Part shown: positions 8,011-17,452 of the stretch, piece after piece
Numbering within the stretch: position 1 is the stretch's first letter
How the letters are laid out: every line of letters begins with the position of its first letter
Assembly: GCA_910588565.1 (NCBI GenBank)
Contig: CAJUPF010000004.1
Span: 11,995 to 75,994 of the forward strand
DNA: 64,000 nt
Direction of reading: 5' to 3'
Source: an uncultured Lachnospiraceae bacterium
GTDB lineage: Bacteria; Bacillota; Clostridia; Lachnospirales; Lachnospiraceae
Translations under genes and position numbers: made by a program
Notes under the pieces: generated by a model
Told to the model about the DNA's origin: nothing
Seen by the model: only the letters and a program-made list of their open reading frames with translations
The model's database searches: none

Positions 8011-8535
8011 ATGAAAAAGATTGAAGAATATGTAAGAGATATTCCTGATTTTCCTGAAAAAGGCATTATATTCCGGGATGTAACGACGGTCTTACAGGAT
8101 GCAGAAGGATTAAAGCTTGCCATTGATTCTATGATTCAGCTGCTTGACGGCGTAGATTTCGACGTAGTTGCGGGAACAGAATCCAGGGGATTTATTTTTG
8201 GCGTACCGATTGCCTATACGCTTGGAAAACCATTTATCCCTGTCCGTAAAAAAGGGAAACTTCCCTGCGAAACCATTTCAGCCAAATACGATTTGGAATA
8301 CGGCAGCGCCGAAATCGAAATCCATAAAGATTCGATTCTGCCCGGACAGAAGGTCATCTTAGTGGATGATCTGATCGCGACAGGCGGAACCATTGAAGCC
8401 TGCACAAGGTTAATCGAAGCATTGGGCGGAGAAGTTGTCAAGATCATATTCTTAATGGAACTTGCTGGATTAAAAGGCAGAGATAAGCTCAGCAAATATG
8501 AGGTAGCATCCGTTATCACGTATGAGGGCAATTAA
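8011..8535 (+). CDS. apt: Adenine phosphoribosyltransferase
   Basis: Converts adenine and PRPP to AMP in purine salvage in the cytosol. The 174-residue length is standard. Diagnostic motifs are IPDFPEKGIIFRDVTT near the N-terminus, VAGTESRGFIFG, the flexible loop around KKGKLPCETISAKYDLEYG, and the PRPP-binding motif VILVDDLIATGGT. The start follows AAAGGGGGTG. It is 18 bases upstream of a purine permease gene, so uptake and salvage are probably co-transcribed. Confidence 0.95.
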   Translation: MKKIEEYVRDIPDFPEKGIIFRDVTTVLQDAEGLKLAIDSMIQLLDGVDFDVVAGTESRGFIFGVPIAYTLGKPFIPVRKKGKLPCETISAKYDLEYGSAEIEIHKDSILPGQKVILVDDLIATGGTIEACTRLIEALGGEVVKIIFLMELAGLKGRDKLSKYEVASVITYEGN

Positions 8536-8553
8536 AAACGGGAGAGTACATGT

Positions 8554-9921
8554 ATGTTAGAAAAATATTTTAAACTGAATGAAAACCACACAACAGTAAA
8601 AACAGAAGTCATTGCCGGAATTACCACGTTTATGACGATGGCATATATTCTGGCAGTAAACCCAAGCCTCCTTGGAAATGAATTTGGTTCCAATATGGAT
8701 GCTACTGCGGTATTAATTGCAACCTGCCTCGCTTCCTTTGTTGGAACACTGGCAATGGCGCTGCTTGCTAATTATCCGTTCGCACTGGCTCCCGGTATGG
8801 GCCTGAACGCCTATTTTTCCTTTACCGTATGCGGCGCTATGGGATATTCCTGGCAGATAGCTTTAATGGCGGTATTTATCGAAGGCCTTATCTTTATTGT
8901 GTTATCTCTTACCAATGTGCGAGAAGCAATTTTTGACGCGATTCCAAGCACGCTGAAAAAGGGGGTCAGCGCGGGCATCGGTTTATTTATTGCTTTTATC
9001 GGACTCCAAGGCGCCCATATTTCTGTGGCAAATGATTCCACACTGGTATCCTATACCGATTTTGCAGGCAACTGGCATACGCAGGGCATCTGTGCAGTCC
9101 TTGCCTTAATCGGCCTTTTTATTACAGCTATTTTGTATATTAAAGGCATCAAAGGCTCGATCTTAATCGGCATTATCGCAACCTGGGTACTTGGAATGCT
9201 GTGCCAGGCTGCCGGGATTTACACAATTGATGTGGAACATGGATTTTATTCTCTGTATCCATCAATTGCACTGACTGATTTTTCAGCGATTGGCATTACA
9301 TTCGGACAGTGCTTTCAGGCAGATTTTTCAGGTGTCGGGATTTTCAATTTTATCGTAGTTTTATTGTCCTTCTTATTTGTCGATATGTTTGATACCATTG
9401 GAACGTTAATCGGCGTATCTTCCAAAGCCGGTATGCTGGATAAAGACGAAAAGCTTCCCCGAATCAAACCTGCCCTGCTGGCAGATGCGATTGCAACTTC
9501 AGTCGGAGCAATTTTCGGCACTTCCACAACGACTACCTTTGTAGAAAGCTCTGCAGGCGTAGGCGAAGGCGCAAGAACAGGCCTTGCTTCCGTAGTGACC
9601 GGATGTTTATTTCTGCTTGCCATCTTTTTTGCACCGATATTTACAGCAATTCCAGGATTTGCGACAGCGCCCGCTCTAATCTTTGTTGGATTTCTGATGG
9701 TTTCATCAATCCTGCAGGTAGATTTTGAGAACGCGGCAGAAGCAGTTCCCGCATACCTCTGCATGATTGCAATGCCTATGGTATACAGTATTTCCGAAGG
9801 GATCGCAATTGGGGTGATCTCTTATGTGATTATCCATATCGTCTGCGGAAAAGCAAAGAAGATTACGCCGCTGATGTATGTGCTGGCAGTTCTGTTTATC
9901 TGTAAATATATTTTCCTGTAG
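8554..9921 (+). CDS. NCS2/AzgA-type purine (adenine/guanine/hypoxanthine) permease
   Basis: A 455-residue integral membrane protein with about 12-13 hydrophobic segments. The N-terminus (TEVIAGITTFMTMAYILAVNP) and the motifs NPG-type APGMGLNAYFSFTV and DMFDTIGTLIGVS are typical of the AzgA/PbuG branch of nucleobase permeases. The TSTTTTFVESSAGVGEGARTGL region carries the conserved substrate-site residues. It directly follows apt, which would phosphoribosylate imported adenine. Substrate choice among adenine, guanine and hypoxanthine cannot be read from sequence. A strong terminator follows. Confidence 0.88.
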   Translation: MLEKYFKLNENHTTVKTEVIAGITTFMTMAYILAVNPSLLGNEFGSNMDATAVLIATCLASFVGTLAMALLANYPFALAPGMGLNAYFSFTVCGAMGYSWQIALMAVFIEGLIFIVLSLTNVREAIFDAIPSTLKKGVSAGIGLFIAFIGLQGAHISVANDSTLVSYTDFAGNWHTQGICAVLALIGLFITAILYIKGIKGSILIGIIATWVLGMLCQAAGIYTIDVEHGFYSLYPSIALTDFSAIGITFGQCFQADFSGVGIFNFIVVLLSFLFVDMFDTIGTLIGVSSKAGMLDKDEKLPRIKPALLADAIATSVGAIFGTSTTTTFVESSAGVGEGARTGLASVVTGCLFLLAIFFAPIFTAIPGFATAPALIFVGFLMVSSILQVDFENAAEAVPAYLCMIAMPMVYSISEGIAIGVISYVIIHIVCGKAKKITPLMYVLAVLFICKYIFL

Positions 9922-9964
9922 ATCTGTAACAGTTTTTGACTGTTCTGGCAGCATCGGATATATC

Positions 9965-10006
9965 TGCCCGCAAACCCGTGAATAAACGGATTTGCGGGCA
10001 TTTTTT
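9965..10006 (+). terminator. Rho-independent terminator after the purine permease
   Basis: A 15-base arm, TGCCCGCAAACCCGT (9965-9979), pairs with 9986-10000 apart from one mismatch, with a 6-base loop and TTTTTT at 10001-10006. This is the clearest intrinsic terminator in the window. Confidence 0.93.
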
Positions 10007-10069
10007 ATGCATCATTAAAATAACCAATTTGTTCCGTCCGCATATTCTAATAGAAAAAAGGAGTATGTA

Positions 10070-10969
10070 ATGACGGTAAAAATTGGACTGATTGTCGGAA
10101 TCCCACTGCTTTTGCTCATCATATGGCTGATCTGGCGGCGGAAAAAATGCATCAGAAAAATACGGTGCATGGTGGAAAAAGAAAAATGTGAATTATTAAA
10201 TTCGCTGACCCTTCCATTCGGTTTTGGCTATGAACCCAGGCAGGAAATTTTTATCAGCGATCACAACGCATGGCAGCGTGGGCAGGGGTATGAAGCATTA
10301 TTTGATAAACTTGCGTCCAAATTCCATATGGTGATTGACGCCTTCCCGGTCTATTTCAATTACCAGAATAAAACCTGGCTGATTGAATTCTGGAAAGGCC
10401 AGTATGGAATTAATACAGGTGCAGAAATCGGCGTATACCATACCAACCGCCCCATACCGGAGCACTACAGAAAACAGGTGCATTATAATGCTGTAAACGA
10501 TGAAGAAATGCCCTATATCAGCATGTGTCTGGAAAAAAAGTGTAAAAAGCTGTTCTTTGTCAAAGATTTCCACTGGTGGCTTGCGGCGTTTAAAATGGGG
10601 ATGTTCAGCCAGCCAAAGGATTTAATCCTGCATGCAACGATTACGTTTGACGACTGTTCTGCTGTACAGGCATTTGTCTGTGGGCTTGAAGAAGCGGGAT
10701 TTTCCAGAAAAACTTACTGTGTGCAAAATACCACCGTGTGCCTGCTTATAGATCAGACAAATATTTATACCGGCATACAAAAACTGCATCGCTGCCTGAT
10801 CCAGTTTTTCAACCGCTGCCTTTGCGCTCTCTATCGGATTGTCACAAAACCATTTACCAATACAGCAGACAGATTGCTCTTCCTGTACGAACAGCTTCCC
10901 TGGTGCTTCAGGCGAATCTTACAGATACACGCTTATGGAAAAAAGCCGGGAAGAAAGACTAAAACATGA
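10070..10969 (+). CDS. DUF4474 domain membrane-anchored protein
   Basis: A 299-residue protein with an N-terminal membrane segment (about residues 5-23) and a basic stop-transfer sequence (WRRKKCIRK). The following domain matches the DUF4474 pattern: FGFGYEPRQEIF, DAFPVYFNY and IEFWKGQYGINTGAEIGVY. This family is mostly clostridial and has no assigned function. The C-terminal 90 residues are Cys- and Arg-rich. It overlaps the next gene, a metallophosphoesterase, by four bases (ATGA), so the two are translationally coupled and probably act together. Confidence 0.75.
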   Translation: MTVKIGLIVGIPLLLLIIWLIWRRKKCIRKIRCMVEKEKCELLNSLTLPFGFGYEPRQEIFISDHNAWQRGQGYEALFDKLASKFHMVIDAFPVYFNYQNKTWLIEFWKGQYGINTGAEIGVYHTNRPIPEHYRKQVHYNAVNDEEMPYISMCLEKKCKKLFFVKDFHWWLAAFKMGMFSQPKDLILHATITFDDCSAVQAFVCGLEEAGFSRKTYCVQNTTVCLLIDQTNIYTGIQKLHRCLIQFFNRCLCALYRIVTKPFTNTADRLLFLYEQLPWCFRRILQIHAYGKKPGRKTKT

Positions 10970-11757
10970 GCAGTGAAACAAGAATAGAACGTGCTCTTTC
11001 CAACGGGGTCAGGCTTCCTCTCAGCAAATGCAGACGCTATGTGGCATTTAGCGATTGTCATCGGGGCACAGGAAATATGTCGGATAATTTTTTATTCCAT
11101 CAGCATCTGTATCTTGCCGCGCTCGATTATTATTATTCCAGAAATTTCTATTACCTGGAATTGGGTGATGGTGAAGAATTATGGGAAAACCGTTCTTTAG
11201 AACGGATTAAAGACTGCCATAATGATGTATACAGACGATTTGACAATTTTATTGCAAGAAAAAAATTTTGCAAAATCTATGGAAATCACGATATGGAACT
11301 AAAATCCAATCTTCCGGAGAGTATTATATTGGAAAATCAGGAAGGCGGAAAAGATCTCTGGCTGATTCATGGCCATCAGGCGGACTTTTTCAATTCTGTC
11401 TGCTGGCGTCTTTCCCGGTTTCTGGTACGGTATCTGTGGAAGCCTTTGGAACTCTTTGGCATAAACGATCCGACAAATGCCGCCAGAAATTATCGGAAGG
11501 TAAAAAAATACGAAACCTCTATGGTAAATATCGCACAAAAAAAAGATGTCTACCTTCTGGCAGGGCATTCCCACAGGCCCCATCTGATGAAAAATGAACT
11601 GTATGCGAATGTGGGAAGCTGTGTCCATCCCCAGGGAATTACAGCTATTGAAATTGAAAATATGCATCTGAGCCTTGTAAAATGGTATATGGGAGCAGGA
11701 AAAGAAGGCGTTCTTTATGTAAAACGGGAAGTATTAAACAGCGAAGAAATATTTTAA
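10966..11757 (+). CDS. Calcineurin-like metallophosphoesterase
   Basis: A 263-residue cytosolic protein with the metallophosphoesterase motifs in order: FSDCHRG (D-x-H), ELGDGEELWEN (GD), IYGNHDMEL (GNHD/E), LIHGHQADFF (GH) and LLAGHSHRPH (GHxH), ending with NVGSC. The spacing resembles UDP-2,3-diacylglucosamine hydrolase-like or general phosphoesterases, but the substrate is unknown. The start codon overlaps the DUF4474 stop. A long hairpin follows. Confidence 0.85.
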   Translation: MSSETRIERALSNGVRLPLSKCRRYVAFSDCHRGTGNMSDNFLFHQHLYLAALDYYYSRNFYYLELGDGEELWENRSLERIKDCHNDVYRRFDNFIARKKFCKIYGNHDMELKSNLPESIILENQEGGKDLWLIHGHQADFFNSVCWRLSRFLVRYLWKPLELFGINDPTNAARNYRKVKKYETSMVNIAQKKDVYLLAGHSHRPHLMKNELYANVGSCVHPQGITAIEIENMHLSLVKWYMGAGKEGVLYVKREVLNSEEIF

Positions 11758-11782
11758 CTTGTTCCATTTTAAGAAATATACT

Positions 11783-11828
11783 ATAATACCAGATGAAACG
11801 CATATAAAAACGCTTCATCTGGTATTAT
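11783..11828. terminator. Bidirectional hairpin between convergent genes
   Basis: ATAATACCAGATGAAACG (11783-11800) pairs with CGCTTCATCTGGTATTAT (11811-11828) with one bulge on each side. It lies between the phosphoesterase gene and the convergent CotF-like gene. No strict T run is present on the plus strand, but the minus-strand exit is T rich. Confidence 0.7.
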
Positions 11829-11882
11829 AAAATCAGACTGTAACAGTTGGAACAGTTCAGGCAGGTCAGTGCAGTCCCTGCA

Positions 11883-12347
11883 TTAAGCCATTGAATTTGC
11901 CTTTTTATATTTATAAATCATTTCCGCATGTTCCTGTTCTTCTGTCTGGATATGGTTTAAAAGTTTACGGATTTCGCCATTGCCGAATTTAAATACATGA
12001 GTATTATAATCAGCGGATACCATTTTTTCATTTCCGATACTGTCAGAGCAAAGCAGCGCGTCATGCTGCTTGTCTGCCTGATTGGATGAATCCTTATACA
12101 CTGCCTTCGGCTGATAAGAATCTACTCTGGAAGCAGCCGGAGCAGGCTTGATCATGGGAGCCTCTCCATTAATTACTCTTCCTAAAGACTGAAAATGCTC
12201 CTGTTCATCTTTTGCAATTTCTGTAAACAAATCCTTCAGGCAACCGTCCTTTGCAGTGCTTGCACAAAGATTATAATGCTCCATACAAACTCTTTCCTGC
12301 GTTTGTAAATCTTTTAAGATACTGTTTTCCTGTTCTGTTAAAATCAT
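11883..12347 (-). CDS. CotF/ferritin-like spore coat family protein
   Basis: A 154-residue protein made of two helical pairs. The N-terminal half has ERVCMEHYNLCASTA and IAKDEQEHFQSL, and the C-terminal half has ILxxx-type IRKLLNHIQTEEQEHAEMIYKY. The repeated E-x-x-H/EQEH motifs are those of the ferritin-like superfamily, and the overall pattern resembles clostridial CotF/rubrerythrin-like coat proteins. A Pro/Ala linker (residues 62-80) separates the halves. It is divergent from recQ. Whether it binds metal or is only structural cannot be decided here. Confidence 0.65.
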   Translation of the reverse strand: MILTEQENSILKDLQTQERVCMEHYNLCASTAKDGCLKDLFTEIAKDEQEHFQSLGRVINGEAPMIKPAPAASRVDSYQPKAVYKDSSNQADKQHDALLCSDSIGNEKMVSADYNTHVFKFGNGEIRKLLNHIQTEEQEHAEMIYKYKKANSMA

Positions 12348-12427
12348 AACGATCTCCTTTTCTTTTTATTTTTCATTAACATTATTTACTGATTTTATAA
12401 GGATTATGCACTATGGGAGGAATACTT

Positions 12428-14245
12428 TTGGATAAATATCAGATTTTAAAAAAATACTTTGGATACGACAGTTTCCGCAATGGGCAGGAAACGATTATCG
12501 ATACTTTGCTGGAGGGAAAAGACGCATTCGGCATTATGCCTACGGGTGCGGGCAAATCCCTTTGTTATCAGGTGCCTGCGCTTTTAATGAAGGGAATTAC
12601 CCTTGTGATTTCACCTTTAATCTCGCTGATGAAAGATCAGGTTGGAACATTAAATCAGGCAGGCATCCACGCCGCGTATCTGAATGCAACTTTAACGCCG
12701 GGGCAATACCGCAAAGCGCTGCAGCTTGCGTCAGAAGGCAGATATAAAATTATCTATGTAGCGCCGGAACGACTTTTGATGGAAGACTTTCTGCGATTTG
12801 CACTGCAGGTAAACATATCTATGGTGACCGTAGACGAAGCCCACTGCGTATCTCAATGGGGACAGGATTTCAGACCCAGCTATCTGAAAATCGCGGATTT
12901 TATCCATACGCTTCCTTACCGTCCGGTTCTCAGTGCATTTACAGCCACAGCGACAAAAGAAGTAAAAGACGATATCGCAGTCTCCTTAGAACTTCAGAAC
13001 CCCGAAATCGTTACCACTGGATTTGACCGCAAAAACCTGTTTTACCAGGTGAATACCAACAAAGACAAGTTCGGTGAAGTAATGGCATATCTAACGGAAC
13101 ATCCTGCAGAAAGCGGCATTATCTATTGCCTGACACGAAAAACAGTAGAAGAGCTCTGTGAAAAGCTGATCCGCCATGGGATTCTGGCTACAAGATATCA
13201 TGCCGGATTATCCGATCAGGAACGGGCAAAAAATCAGGAAGAGTTTTTATATGACGTATCTCCTGTTATGGTAGCGACCAATGCCTTTGGAATGGGAATT
13301 GATAAGTCAAATGTACGGTTTGTCATTCATTATAATATGCCGCAGGATATTGAAAGCTACTATCAGGAAGCAGGAAGAGCCGGGCGGGATGGAGAAGAAG
13401 CCAACTGCATATTACTGTATTCGCCGCATGATGTGGTGATAAACCAGTTTTTAATCGATCAGCCTGTGGAAAACGAAATGTTTACCAAAGAAGAAACTTT
13501 GCTGATAAAAGAGCGGAACAAGGAACGTCTGAAACAAATGACATTTTACTGCACAACAAATCAATGCCTGAGAGATTTTATTCTCCGTTATTTTGGGGAA
13601 TATACCTCCAATTATTGTGGAAAATGCTCCAACTGCCTGACGGAATTTGTGGATCTCGATATTACGGAATCTGCACAGGCAATTATTTCATGTGTCAAAA
13701 GCTGCGGACAACGGTTTGGCATGACAGTGATTACAGACACCCTTCATGGAAGCAATTCAGCAAAATTAAAGCAAAACGGCATGACAGGCAACAGCTGCTT
13801 TGGCAGTCTGAAAGAAGTTCCTGTGTACCGGATACGGCAGATCATACAATTTTTAAGCAATCATGGATATATTCTGGTGACAGGTGATCAGTATCCAGTT
13901 GTAAAACTGACAGATCGTTCCAGAGAAGTCTTTGATAAGAAACCGCTTCTGATGAAAGTTGCAAAAGAGCAGGAGAAGAAGGATGAAAATAAGAAAAAAA
14001 GCCATACAGATAGTATGGACTACGATTATGCATTATTTGACGAGCTGCGGAAGCTGCGCTTAGAAATCGCAAAAGAAGAACGTGTTCCTCCATATATTGT
14101 GTTTAGTGATAAATCCTTAAAGGATATGTCGGCGCGCAAGCCAAAGACCAGAAAGGAATTTTTGGAAGTCAATGGCGTTGGAGAAAATAAATGTAATAAA
14201 TATGGAACGAAGTTCCTTGAAGTAATCGCAAAAAAGTCCCTGTAA
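12428..14245 (+). CDS. recQ: ATP-dependent DNA helicase RecQ
   Basis: A 3'-5' DNA helicase in recombination and fork repair. The order is helicase core (Walker A PTGAGKSLCYQ, motif II VDEAHCVSQWGQDFRPSY, motif VI QEAGRAGRDGE), then an RQC zinc site (CNYCGKC-type, seen as NYCGKCSNCLTEF), and a C-terminal HRDC domain (DELRKLRLEIAKEERVPPYIVFSD). I place the start at TTG 12428, six bases after GGGAGGA, giving 605 residues beginning DKYQILKKYFGY as in other RecQ proteins. An in-frame ATG at 12413 overlaps that ribosome binding site and would add five residues. Confidence 0.95.
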   Translation: MDKYQILKKYFGYDSFRNGQETIIDTLLEGKDAFGIMPTGAGKSLCYQVPALLMKGITLVISPLISLMKDQVGTLNQAGIHAAYLNATLTPGQYRKALQLASEGRYKIIYVAPERLLMEDFLRFALQVNISMVTVDEAHCVSQWGQDFRPSYLKIADFIHTLPYRPVLSAFTATATKEVKDDIAVSLELQNPEIVTTGFDRKNLFYQVNTNKDKFGEVMAYLTEHPAESGIIYCLTRKTVEELCEKLIRHGILATRYHAGLSDQERAKNQEEFLYDVSPVMVATNAFGMGIDKSNVRFVIHYNMPQDIESYYQEAGRAGRDGEEANCILLYSPHDVVINQFLIDQPVENEMFTKEETLLIKERNKERLKQMTFYCTTNQCLRDFILRYFGEYTSNYCGKCSNCLTEFVDLDITESAQAIISCVKSCGQRFGMTVITDTLHGSNSAKLKQNGMTGNSCFGSLKEVPVYRIRQIIQFLSNHGYILVTGDQYPVVKLTDRSREVFDKKPLLMKVAKEQEKKDENKKKSHTDSMDYDYALFDELRKLRLEIAKEERVPPYIVFSDKSLKDMSARKPKTRKEFLEVNGVGENKCNKYGTKFLEVIAKKSL

Positions 14246-14267
14246 CGGCTTTAGCCAGTTACAGGGA
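14237..14267 (+). terminator. Hairpin overlapping the recQ stop codon
   Basis: TCCCTGTAAC (14237-14246) and GTTACAGGGA (14258-14267) form a 10-bp perfect stem that an inner GGCT/AGCC pairing extends, with a loop of a few bases. The arm includes the recQ stop codon TAA. No T run follows, so it may stabilise the 3' end rather than terminate. Confidence 0.5.
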
Positions 14268-14279
14268 GAGGAGAAAAGT

Positions 14280-14366
14280 ATGAAATATATGAAAACCCAT
14301 AAGGGATTGCTTTTTGCCGGAGCCGACCAAGCCCCGCAGGACTTTACAACTCCTTTTATTTGCTAA
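14280..14366 (+). CDS. Candidate 28-residue small protein
   Basis: A short frame, ATG 14280 to TAA 14364-14366, encodes a peptide starting MKYMKTHKGLLFAG and ending TTPFIC. It is preceded by GAGAGGAGAAAAGT, a fair ribosome binding site, and follows the hairpin at the end of recQ. No family is recognised. It could be chance, since the spacer to trkH is about 200 bases. Confidence 0.3.
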   Translation: MKYMKTHKGLLFAGADQAPQDFTTPFIC

Positions 14367-14442
14367 TAGTATACTGCCAAATTGTGTTTATTATTTGAAT
14401 AAATTTGGAAATTTTGGTTAAGGTTTTAAAGAATTTCTAAAT

Positions 14443-15912
14443 TTATCCATTACTTTTGGTAAATCGTTTGGTATACAATTCCTTCCAGGCCTCCGGGTGA
14501 AAGAGAATCAGCAGTGGAAACAATTCTAAACGGCCCGCCAGCATATCAAAAATCAATACATATTTTGAAAGAACCGTAAAATGCCCAAAATTCTGCGCGG
14601 GTCCAACCATATCCAGACCAGGCCCAATATTATTAATCGTAGCCAGCACAGCCGTAAAGTTTGTTGCAAAACTCTTTCCTTCAAACGAAAGCGCCAGAAG
14701 CGAAGCAGCAAAAATTACCATAAACGTAATAAAATAAACGTTGGTAGATCGGACCACTTCATGTTCTACCGGTTTCCCTTCGATCTTGACTTTTCGGATA
14801 ATCTTTGGATGAATATAAGAATTTAATTCTTTTACTATCGTCTTTATCAAGATAATAATACGGGAAACCTTAATTCCGCCTCCGGTACTTCCGGCACATG
14901 CGCCAATAAACATAAGCAGAATCAGAATGGTTTTGCTCGCCTGAGGCCAGAGATCAAAATCCACGGAAGAATATCCGGTAGACGTCATAATCGATCCCAC
15001 CTGAAACGCTGACTTTGTCAATGCATCAAATATTCCCGCACAGGTATTTAAAATATTCAAAAAAATAATCCCCGTAGAGGCCAGAAGGATCAAAAAATAT
15101 ACTCTCACTTCTTCCATCATCAGAGCCTTTTTCATTTTTCCAAATAGAAAAAGATAATATGCATTAAAGTTTACACCAAATAAGACCATAAATATCGTAA
15201 CAACCCACTGCAGATAAGGAGAATAACTTGCAAGACTGTCATTCCTGATCCCAAATCCGCCGGTTCCGGCAGTTCCAAAGCTGATTGTCAGAGCGTCAAA
15301 AACTTTCATACCGCCAAAAAGCAGAAATATCACTTCCACGATTGTCATAGCTAAATAAATCATATATAAAATCCGTGCTGTATAGCGGATTTTAGGAACC
15401 AGTTTTCCTACAGAAGGCCCTGGACTTTCCGCGCGCATCAGATTAATATGGGAGCCGCCGCTAAGCGGTATCACAGCAATCAGAAATACCAGTACGCCCA
15501 TTCCCCCAATCCAATGAGTAAAACTCCGCCAGAATAGCGCACAGTGGGAAAGTCCTTCCACATTACTTAGAATACTGGCTCCGGTGGTGGTAAACCCGGA
15601 AACCGTTTCAAATACGGCGTCCGTAAAAGACGGAATTTCTCCGCTTAAATAAAATGGAAGACTCCCAAAAAAACTCAGTAAAATCCAGCTCAAGGAAGTG
15701 GTAATACATCCTTCTTTTAAATAAAATACCTGATTGGCAGGCTTTTTTCTGGTCATGCCAAATCCAAAGAGCAGGCAGGCAACACCCACAGCGGCAAAAT
15801 AAAATCCTTCATGCTCCGCATAAATACCAGATACAATCACAGGCAGAAACAAAAGCAGTCCTTCTATCTTGAGTACATTTCCCAATATAAACCGAATAAT
15901 TGAACTATTCAT
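14443..15912 (-). CDS. trkH: TrkH-family potassium uptake channel subunit
   Basis: A 489-residue membrane protein forming the K+-translocating pore of the Trk/Ktr system. Four selectivity-loop-like segments are visible: TTGASILSNVEGL, GTAGTGGFG, STGYSSVDFD and INNIGPGLD, each with the conserved central Gly. The MRAESPGPSVGKL segment after loop one is typical of TrkH. It lies 12 bases downstream of trkA, whose product is its cytosolic gating ring. Confidence 0.92.
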   Translation of the reverse strand: MNSSIIRFILGNVLKIEGLLLFLPVIVSGIYAEHEGFYFAAVGVACLLFGFGMTRKKPANQVFYLKEGCITTSLSWILLSFFGSLPFYLSGEIPSFTDAVFETVSGFTTTGASILSNVEGLSHCALFWRSFTHWIGGMGVLVFLIAVIPLSGGSHINLMRAESPGPSVGKLVPKIRYTARILYMIYLAMTIVEVIFLLFGGMKVFDALTISFGTAGTGGFGIRNDSLASYSPYLQWVVTIFMVLFGVNFNAYYLFLFGKMKKALMMEEVRVYFLILLASTGIIFLNILNTCAGIFDALTKSAFQVGSIMTSTGYSSVDFDLWPQASKTILILLMFIGACAGSTGGGIKVSRIIILIKTIVKELNSYIHPKIIRKVKIEGKPVEHEVVRSTNVYFITFMVIFAASLLALSFEGKSFATNFTAVLATINNIGPGLDMVGPAQNFGHFTVLSKYVLIFDMLAGRLELFPLLILFHPEAWKELYTKRFTKSNG

Positions 15913-15924
15913 TGCATCCTCCCG

Positions 15925-17313
15925 CTATTCCAATATATCCAGAATGTCTTTAAAGCCCGTATGCGTCGTCACAATCATAACCGTATCCCCAACCTGAATC
16001 GAATCCTGTCCGCTTGGGATCAATATGGAACCATTCCGGTTAATAAAAGATACCAGAAGATTCTTTTTTAAAGACATTTTCATCAATGGTATATTCGTCA
16101 CTTTTGAGGATTCATTGACCTTAAACTCAATCGCTTCCACACGGTGATCAAACATATGGTACAGTGTCTCAATATTGCTGTTCATGGAATTTTTCTTGGC
16201 GCGGACATAGGCAATAATGGCTTCCGATGTGATATATCTGGGATAGACCACACTGCCCAAATCCAGGCGGTTAATCACGTCTTTGAATGTAAAATGATTG
16301 ATCTTTGTAATTACTTTTGCATTTGATACCTGCTCTACATGCAGAGAAAGCAGAATATTTTCTTCATCAATTCCTGTCAGAGCCACAAAAGATTCCATGT
16401 ATTCAATGCCTTCTTCTTTTAACAGCTCAGGATCTGTGCCATCCCCGTTGATAATAATCGCTTTTGGAAGCAGAACGCTTAATTCCTCACAACGTTCTCT
16501 CTCTTTTTCAATAATCTTGACAGAAATTCCCATTGTTGAGAGCTGCTTTGCAAGATAATAGGCAGCCCTGCCGCCGCCGATAATCATTGTATTCTTTACC
16601 TGATGTGTTTTAAATCCAATTTTTTCCAGAAAGTCCCTGGCAATTTTACGGGTGGCGACAAATGATATAATATCCCCCGCCCGCATATGAAATTCGCCGG
16701 AAGGGATATATACTTCCCCTTTACGCTCAATCGCGCAAATCAAAATATCCGGCGCAATATTCTGGCCCAGATACGCAACCGAAATATCCCCCAGAATATT
16801 ATCTTTTGGTATTTTAAATTTAATCAGCTCTGCCTGTCCGTGGGCAAAGGAGTTGACTTCTAAAACAGTAGGCATATACAGAATACGGGCAGCTTCTTTG
16901 GAAGCTTCCAATTCTGGATTAATAATCATTGCAAGACCCAGTTTCTCACGCAGATATCCTGCTTCGCTGCTGTAATCCGGTGTACGTACCCTGGCAATCG
17001 CGGCGCAATTGCCGACCTGTTTTGCAACGGTACAGCAGAGCAGGTTCAATTCGTCTGAATTGGTGACTGCAATAAACAGATCTGCGCTTTCAATGCCCGC
17101 TTCTAACTGCACATTATGGCTGGCACCATTTCCGGCAAGTCCCATAATGTCGTAAAAATTCGCAATTTCCTGAACTTTGCGGGCATTTCTGTCAATAATT
17201 GTAATATCATGCCCTTCTTTGCTAAGCTGCTCAATCAACGTGGTCCCTACTTTACCACATCCCACAATAATAATGCTCAATCCCGGATTGACAGGATTTT
17301 TCGCTTTTAACAT
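15925..17313 (-). CDS. trkA: Trk potassium uptake regulatory protein TrkA, two RCK units
   Basis: A 462-residue cytosolic NAD(H)-binding regulator of TrkH. It contains two tandem RCK modules, each with a Rossmann motif, IIVGCGKVGTTL near residue 14 and MIIGGGRAAYYLAKQL near residue 240, each followed by a TrkA-C domain (for example SFINRNGSILIPSGQDSIQVGD at the end). I start at ATG 17313, eight bases after AGGAGG. The longer frame to 17349 adds 12 residues but places the start upstream of that site. It is the first gene of a trkA-trkH operon. Confidence 0.92.
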   Translation of the reverse strand: MLKAKNPVNPGLSIIIVGCGKVGTTLIEQLSKEGHDITIIDRNARKVQEIANFYDIMGLAGNGASHNVQLEAGIESADLFIAVTNSDELNLLCCTVAKQVGNCAAIARVRTPDYSSEAGYLREKLGLAMIINPELEASKEAARILYMPTVLEVNSFAHGQAELIKFKIPKDNILGDISVAYLGQNIAPDILICAIERKGEVYIPSGEFHMRAGDIISFVATRKIARDFLEKIGFKTHQVKNTMIIGGGRAAYYLAKQLSTMGISVKIIEKERERCEELSVLLPKAIIINGDGTDPELLKEEGIEYMESFVALTGIDEENILLSLHVEQVSNAKVITKINHFTFKDVINRLDLGSVVYPRYITSEAIIAYVRAKKNSMNSNIETLYHMFDHRVEAIEFKVNESSKVTNIPLMKMSLKKNLLVSFINRNGSILIPSGQDSIQVGDTVMIVTTHTGFKDILDILE

Positions 17314-17452
17314 GATAAAATCCTCCTGCACATGATAGTTATCAAGCAAAATCTATTATAGCACTCTATGTCAGAAAATGCAGTATTTATGTGGAAAATT
17401 TTTATGTGCCTGCGGCAGGACAGTAACAGTTCAGGACATTCACCCAAAACTT

